From Microbotryomycetes sp. JL201 (Eukaryota > Basidiomycota > Microbotryomycetes), in assembly GCA_033819885.1 (NCBI GenBank), contig JAQYUZ010000009.1:434001-498000 (forward strand): DNA of 64,000 nucleotides, in the 5' to 3' direction. Position numbers and translations under genes: made by a program. The notes under the pieces were generated by a model, which saw only the letters and a program-made list of their open reading frames with translations, had not been told where the DNA came from and did not search any database. Positions within the stretch are counted from its first letter, which is position 1. Every line of letters starts with the position of its first letter. This document shows, piece by piece, positions 58,453-64,000 of this stretch.

Positions 58453-59193
58453 GACAGGATCACTCTAAGGAGAGAAAGGTTTCTCAAGTTTTTGGTCCGA
58501 ACAAGAGGCTGCTTAGCACCAAGTGCGCTTTGGCCCGCGCAGAGGGCTGCGGCGCGGATTGTTTCGTGCCGACATGCACGTTCAAGCAAATCGCGCTTGC
58601 TATGCGGCCGGCATCAAACTAATTTTGAGCTTTTTGAAAACAACAAAAAAAGGTGGGGGCGCGCTCGGGCCACGCAGGTGCACGTGCGCTCGAGCACCCA
58701 CGCACCTGAATGCCCGAGTCAAGGTCCGGCAGTGCGATAGCCCCTTGAGCACTTGAGCTTGACAAGTCGGCTTGCCGACCGTGCACACTTTCCATCCTGT
58801 CCGCGTCACGTGACCTGTCATCAAAACCCTGCAGCAAACAACGCGGCAGCCATAGATGCAGTTGTCACGTTTTATAACAGTGCAGGGCGGGCTGGGTCTA
58901 CACACAAATATTGTTTCCGCCTTGCTGATGGAACTCTAAACGCCGTTTCGGTGAGGTGTTGCCCACGCTGGCACCATATTCATTTGCGTGGCCCCGGACT
59001 GCCACAAGTGCGACGGCAAAGGAATAAAAAAGACACATCAGCTGTCTCTGCTCGGCTGCAGTTATCGCCTGCGGAACCGACGCACGCAAGCTCGCGGCAC
59101 GGGTCGAACGCCGGCACACACCATCGACGAAGGAGCTGAATACGCGACAAGAGCTGCTGCTTTCGAGTTCGACCGCGTGCGCACGCGATTACC
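58453..59193. promoter_or_regulatory. Divergent promoter, acid phosphatase / CLP1
   Basis: 740 bp including TCACGTGACCT at 58806-58816. Phosphatase genes are often under a bHLH factor (Pho4-type) that binds CACGTG, so the site may matter for phosphate control; this is inference. No gene seen. Confidence 0.5.
58806..58816 (+). promoter_or_regulatory. E-box TCACGTGACCT
   Basis: Same 11-mer as at 53313-53323. It sits about 350 bp from the phosphatase start and 380 bp from the CLP1 start. Confidence 0.45.
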
Positions 59194-60988
59194 ATGTCGT
59201 CTGCGCCTGCAATCCGCAGAGTTTCGCTGCCGCCGCTGCACGAGTTCAGGTTCGAGCTCGAGCCAAAGGAGTCAATCAGCATCACGCTCGTTCAAGGTCG
59301 CGCCGAAGTGTTTGGATGCGAGCTCGTCGCCGGGCAGGCGCACCCGTTCGGCGACGAGGTCCGTGCGGCCGTGTGGACGCCAGACGGTGCAGAACTAGAG
59401 ATGAGTCTTGTGCATGACAAAAAACATCCTCGCGCATCATATGTGGCAAGTCCTGACACGCCGAATTTGCCGTCGCTTACATAGCAGGCTCGCACGATAC
59501 GTCTTACATCGGTTCAGAGAGTCCGATCCCGTCGTACCTCACTCTCCACCTCGCTCTCACAAAGATGAGACTGCTCGCTCGTCCGTCCTCGTTCGGTACG
59601 AGCGGGAACCAAGATTTGTCGATGCCAGACGATGAAGTTCCCGCTCCGAAACTCATGGTCATCGGCGAGAGAGGTGCAGGCAAGACTACCCTCATAAAAA
59701 TGCTCGCCAACTGGGCGATCCGCGAATCATGGGCCAAGAACGGCGGCAGAGGAGCAGCAGCGAGCGGCAGTGGCGTCACTCTAATTAATTTGGACGTCGC
59801 CGAAGGCGCAATGACGATGCCGGGCACAATCTCAATGGCAAATGTCAAATCTATGCTACCCACGACGACGCCCGTCAGTCCGTTCGGAACGGCCATCTCG
59901 TCAGGTCCGCCAGTGCCATTTCCGGCTTCGGCGTCCAGCGAGTGGCAGCCGGAGGCTTCTGTCGACGCGTACGCACCGACAGTCAACCCGCTCGTCTTTT
60001 GGTACGGACACGATGACACGAGCGAGAACGCGGACTTGTACGAGCGGCTACTGAAGGAAACAGGGCGGTGTTTGAAGCGTAAACTTGAAGAGAGCGGACA
60101 AGACACGTGGAAGGCGGGATGCATCATCGACACGCCTGGGGAGTGGGCAGAGAAGAAGCACATGCCGAATGTTGTCAAAGCTGTCAGGGCTCTGGAGGGT
60201 AAGAGGGATGATTACAGGGTGTTGCTGGAATCTGACTTGGGCTCCGCAGCGAACCTCGTGCTGGTCGTCGGCAGTCAAAGGCTAGAAGATCAAGTGAAGC
60301 GGCTGCTAGACACAAACAAGACTGTCACGGTCGTTCGCGTGCCACCGAGTAACGGAGTGCGTGCGGCGCTGTCGAACGCCTCTACTCTGTGCTGACCGAA
60401 CTCTCGCAGGCCTCGGACGCAGACGAAGCTCTAGTGAAACGCGTCAGGCACGCTCAGACGCGATCTTACTTCTACGGTGGTCCGGCTCTTACCGCCGGCG
60501 TCTTGTCGCCGTTCTCCATCATAGTCAAATTTGACGACCTCAAAGTATTCCGAGTCGGAGAGTGTGCGTCGCTGTGACATCAAGAGGGCACCGTCATTTG
60601 CTGACATGTAAATCTCCAGCTGCAGAGACTATGGCGCCCGACTCCGCTCTACCAATCGGTGCAGGCCGAACCGTAAGCGCGACTGATCTCGTCGCAATAG
60701 ACCTAACAGACTCGAAGACGTCATCCGTTCTCGTGGGCCACATATTAGCGGTCCCACAAGCGGCAGACGACATGAGCGATGAAGCCATCGTCGGCAGTCC
60801 AGTACTCGGCTTTGTGTACTGGTCAGTTTTGAGTGACACGATCGCGTTGAAGCGGTCTTTGATAACGATACTCTCGCAGCTCTGCCATAGATCAAACGAA
60901 GAAAAAGGTGACACTGCTGTCACCGCTCCCAGGACGACTGCCAAGGAAAACACTGCTTCTCGGCTCGCTAGAGTGGCAAGATTCTTGA
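59194..60988 (+). CDS. CLP1: Clp1, cleavage/polyadenylation factor IA subunit
   Basis: Polynucleotide kinase-fold subunit bridging mRNA 3' cleavage factors. Exons 59194-59404, 59485-60356, 60410-60563, 60620-60821 and 60880-60988 give about 515 residues. N-domain: FRFELEPKESISITLVQGRA. P-loop: VIGERGAGKTTLIKMLANWA. LINLDVAEGAMTMPGTIS is the Walker A-linked conserved strand, and CIIDTPGEW the next motif. The C-domain ends VTLLSPLPGRLPRKTLLL and GSLEWQDS, recovered by the last intron. An insert of about 50 residues (PTTTPVSPFGTAISSGPPVP onward) separates P-loop strands. All phases agree. Confidence 0.93.
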
Positions 60989-61045
60989 CTCTGCAATGCA
61001 CTTTGTATTGCACAGCGCTAAAGCCTGTCTCCTCTCAACATTGCC

Positions 61046-64000
61046 CTATTCTTCTTCGAGAACTTCTTCATCCGAATGACCATGCTGACAACACGAACAA
61101 GTATCCTCGTCATCTGAATGCAAAGCGGCAGCATCGCGAGCTTCTCGCTGCAAATCTTGCAAACCTCTCTGTTCTTGAGAAATCCAAGCTTTGATTGACT
61201 TGATCATCGTATCTGCTTCGCTTGTGTGCTCTCGCCTCAAGGATGAGGACAAGGCTTCAAGATCTGCGAGCAGAATGTTTCAGCCAGGAGATTCCCCACG
61301 ACTTGCAAGAACACGGTCACTGACCATACAGAGCGAGACCAAACCTCTCGATTTGCGTCAAAGCCTTTGCTCGGAGCAACAGCAAGTCGGCTCGGGCGTA
61401 CGATGTCGGATCCGCAAACGATTGCGACTTGATTCCTGCCGTCGGGGATGTCGATCTATCCGCCTCGGGTTGCGAGGGCAGGGCAGCCAATGTGCTCGGC
61501 ATGTGACCATCCCTTTCGGCCGCCGTCCTGGGCAACGCCGGACCGGGCGCAGAACAATGGGCGAGGCCGAACGTGCAATCGGCAATAGCTTCGTGACGTT
61601 GATACTTGCCCGGCATGGCCAGGCGACAACGAGCAAGTTTGACCCAGATGAATGGGTCTTGACTAAACGCCATACTGAGACAGATGTATTTGCTGAGCGC
61701 TTCTTCAACCCGTCCTGCGGCGAAGCATTCGTCGGCCTGCGATCGTCCTCTGTCAGCTCGCAAATCTACAGAACGGTCCGGATGGCAGCTCACAATCTTT
61801 GTACCATGAGCACCAGCCGTTGCCGACCCGTCTTTCTTCTGAACTTCGAGGATAGACTTGACGAAAGCACCACCCGAAACGTACTCGCTCCAACCGCTGA
61901 GCGCAAATGTGCTCGACCTCGCGCGAGCCTTCTCTGGCGTCGTCTCGCGATAGCCATCGTGCCTCTCTTCAATCTCCAAGCCAATACGTATGGCTCTGTC
62001 CCAGATAGCAGCGCCTCCGACCGAGGTGGCGACGGCGTCGTACAATGTGCCTCGCAACCACGGCTGATGCGTCCTCCATTCGACTTCGACGACGCGAGAG
62101 AACTCTTTGTGGAACAAGGAAGTGGCGGCGACGATTACGTTCCTCCAGGAATCTTCCGTCTTCCACAACGAACCATTGAGCACGCCACCGTCAATGGCCG
62201 AACGGACTTTGGCAATCGTGTCTGGCAGGTCGATGACAGGCGTTTGGTCAGGCGGAACGTTGTCGACTGGACCCTTCTGCAAAATGTCGAGAATGCGCTG
62301 CAAGGCAGGGACAGAATTTGTCAACGTGCAAATGCACGGCGGCATGTCGTGGTCGTCGGAAATTTGTGATTGCTGGGGGGTAAGTGGTTCAATCACAGCG
62401 CACAGGAGTTGCGTAAACTGATACTCACTAGCAATTGGCTCATCCAAGAGAGTGCTTGGGTGACAAAAGCTTGACCCCACGCAGCGATGGTCGAAGGATG
62501 ACGCATACGCTGATTCGGACGACACAATCAGACCAATACCGTGAATCACGCCATGTTCATCTGCTTACCTCCAGCATCACGGCAATGTGACTAGAAATGA
62601 CGTCCGCGAGTTCGTTAGACGCCCTGTAGTTCTCAACTCGCTCGAGCAAGCCAGACCTCAGGAACTGATCAAACCACTCGAGCTCGATTGAGGTTAAAAC
62701 GGTGGTGAAACCTTGATGGCGACAGCGAGAGTGGGCCAGCAAGAAGATTTCTCGCAGCAGATGTGATACCGCACCGATTTGTGACGAGTCGGGTACGGCG
62801 TCGACATTATGGCGCACAGGGCTGCAGGCCAGGCGTTCGTCTGTCAGACCAACAAGAGACGGACCCGAAGCAGACATCGAGATGTGATCGGCGGCCGCCT
62901 TGGTCAGCTTGGCGAAAGCGTCAGTGCTGTCGCTGTGACCGTTCAACTTGACCGCGTGACCGTTGATTGGAGTCGGCAGCGCGCCCGAAATGTAGCTGTT
63001 GAGTACGCTCGCCTCTTCGAGGGTGGCGAAAGCCGTCTCTATACTCGACGTGTCTGGCACCAACATGTTAGCCCCGAGAACAGGCGGCTGCGAGTGCACG
63101 CCACTCACTCTCGTTGGCACGCGCGATCGCAGCAGACTCGTCAATCTTGTTTGGAGCTGACAAATCGTTCCCGGAGATGCGCCCAAATTTGAACAGCTCG
63201 GGCAACGCCGTCTCCTTCGACAAGCCGAGGCTCTTCCATTGCCCAGCCATTTCGTTCCAGATGGACGTATTGAAGCGCGAATGGATGCGTTCGCGGTCTG
63301 GCACGAGTCGGTCCATCTCAACGAATCTTTCGTTCCAGGTGCCGCACTTGGACGGGTCGAGCAACGCGGCGTCTTCCAGGTCTGTGGCAGATCGGATCAG
63401 ACGTGGACGGACAAAGAGGCAGGGAAGGTCGTACCTGAAAGGGCAAACTTGTACTGCCGAATGCCGTGCAAAGCGGTAGAGCGCAGGTCCAGAGCAGCGG
63501 GCAACTCGGCTTTTTGGGCGCAAGCAATAGCTAGAGTCGCGTCTGCAACAGCGTTCATCCACCTAAGACGGTGATTGTCAGCTCTCTGCGTCTTGCTGTT
63601 AAGCATGCAGCTTACTGTCGGTTGGATGGGAACAAGGTTCGCAAATACGACAGCTGTGCATAGATGCCCGACTTGAGAGTGCGCCGAGCTTCATCTCGCA
63701 AGAATTTGCGCTCGACGCCAGGCAAATCCCTACCGGAGCGATCACCTGCCCAAATTGCTGCAACCGAGTACGCGCGAATCGCTTCGAGGTATTTTGCCTC
63801 GCGGAACAACCGCGTTGCCTGTCGTTTGAGCTGGTCAGTGACAAGCAAAGCTCGCAAAGGAGCTGTCACGAACCTCGTCGACTTTTGACGTTGCAAGACC
63901 AATCGTCTTGACGTCACCCAGGTCGTTCAGAGGCTGAGAGTAGGGCGCGTTTGCAGCGACGAAAGCCGCCCACGGGAACATGTCCTCGACCGACTGGGCG
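61046..64000 (-). CDS. Uncharacterised TPR-like protein (partial)
   Basis: Exons in the window: 64000-63874 (5' end missing), 63830-63616, 63562-63435, 63381-63109, 63053-62569, 62509-62429, 62372-61325 and 61263-61046; about 857 residues so far. Two TPR-like segments are visible: RQATRLFREAKYLEAIRAYS near the start and ECFAAGRVEEALSKYICLSM towards the end. The C-terminus is Glu/Asp-rich with a DTCSCCQHGHSDEE stretch. No catalytic motif is recognised. Splice phases are consistent throughout. It might be a co-chaperone-type or scaffolding protein, but I cannot assign it. Confidence 0.7.

Noticed and set aside
61191-62369. Plus-strand open frame (about 390 codons) opposite the TPR-like gene
   Set aside because: No domain, and the minus strand has consistent splice phases through this region.
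1-64000. Search by eye for transposons, LTR elements, viral genes and CRISPR arrays
   Set aside because: No reverse transcriptase, integrase, transposase or capsid motif, no long terminal repeats and no regular spaced repeats were seen.

Overview
The window looks like nuclear DNA from an intron-rich, gene-dense fungus, most likely a basidiomycete. The evidence is a Skt5/Chs4-type chitin synthase regulator, Mph1, Sft1, a large-subunit catalase with a C-terminal DJ-1-like domain and a fungal purple acid phosphatase. There are about 115 short introns (mostly 45-90 nt) with CTNAC-like branch sites, and moderate GC content. I cannot name the species from sequence alone; a small compact genome such as those of some Pucciniomycotina would fit, but that is inference.

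I reconstruct 26 protein genes with good support, one weak small ORF and one intron-containing tRNA-Ala(AGC). Exon joins were chosen by requiring matching intron phases and continuity of conserved motifs. Left part (1-15 kb): Hym1/Mo25 (cut by the left edge), Skt5/Chs4, Sec61-beta and Ase1/PRC1 on the minus strand; Gle1 on plus; RWDD2-like and Sft1 on minus; then a Cys-rich/RRM-like RNA-binding protein (copy A) on plus. Next (15-27 kb): Lcb2 serine palmitoyltransferase, an unrecognised Ser/Pro-rich protein, a G-patch/zinc-finger protein, THOC1/Hpr1 and a mitochondrial helical protein. A 4.1 kb stretch (26.9-31.0 kb) holds no gene I can support.

Middle part (31-44 kb): an ING-family PHD protein and frataxin share a 46 bp divergent gap, followed by the Mph1/FANCM helicase, tRNA-Ala and a PAS-kinase-like kinase, then a second gene-poor stretch (41.2-44.0 kb). 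Right part (44-64 kb): copy B of the Cys-rich/RRM-like protein, ribosomal eS19, a small mitochondrial membrane protein, CCT5, TFIIA-gamma, catalase, purple acid phosphatase, Clp1 and a TPR-like protein cut by the right edge.

Most genes are single-copy housekeeping functions (cell polarity and wall, ER translocation, spindle midzone, mRNA export and 3' processing, sphingolipid synthesis, chromatin, DNA repair, chaperonin, oxidative stress), many arranged head-to-head with very short intergenic gaps. The most unusual signals are: eight apparent GC-AG introns, three of them in one gene and one kept at the same position and phase in both copies of a duplicated gene; tiny first coding exons (3, 5, 10 and 10 nt); and the unexplained gene-poor blocks. 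I found no CRISPR array, transposon or viral relic.
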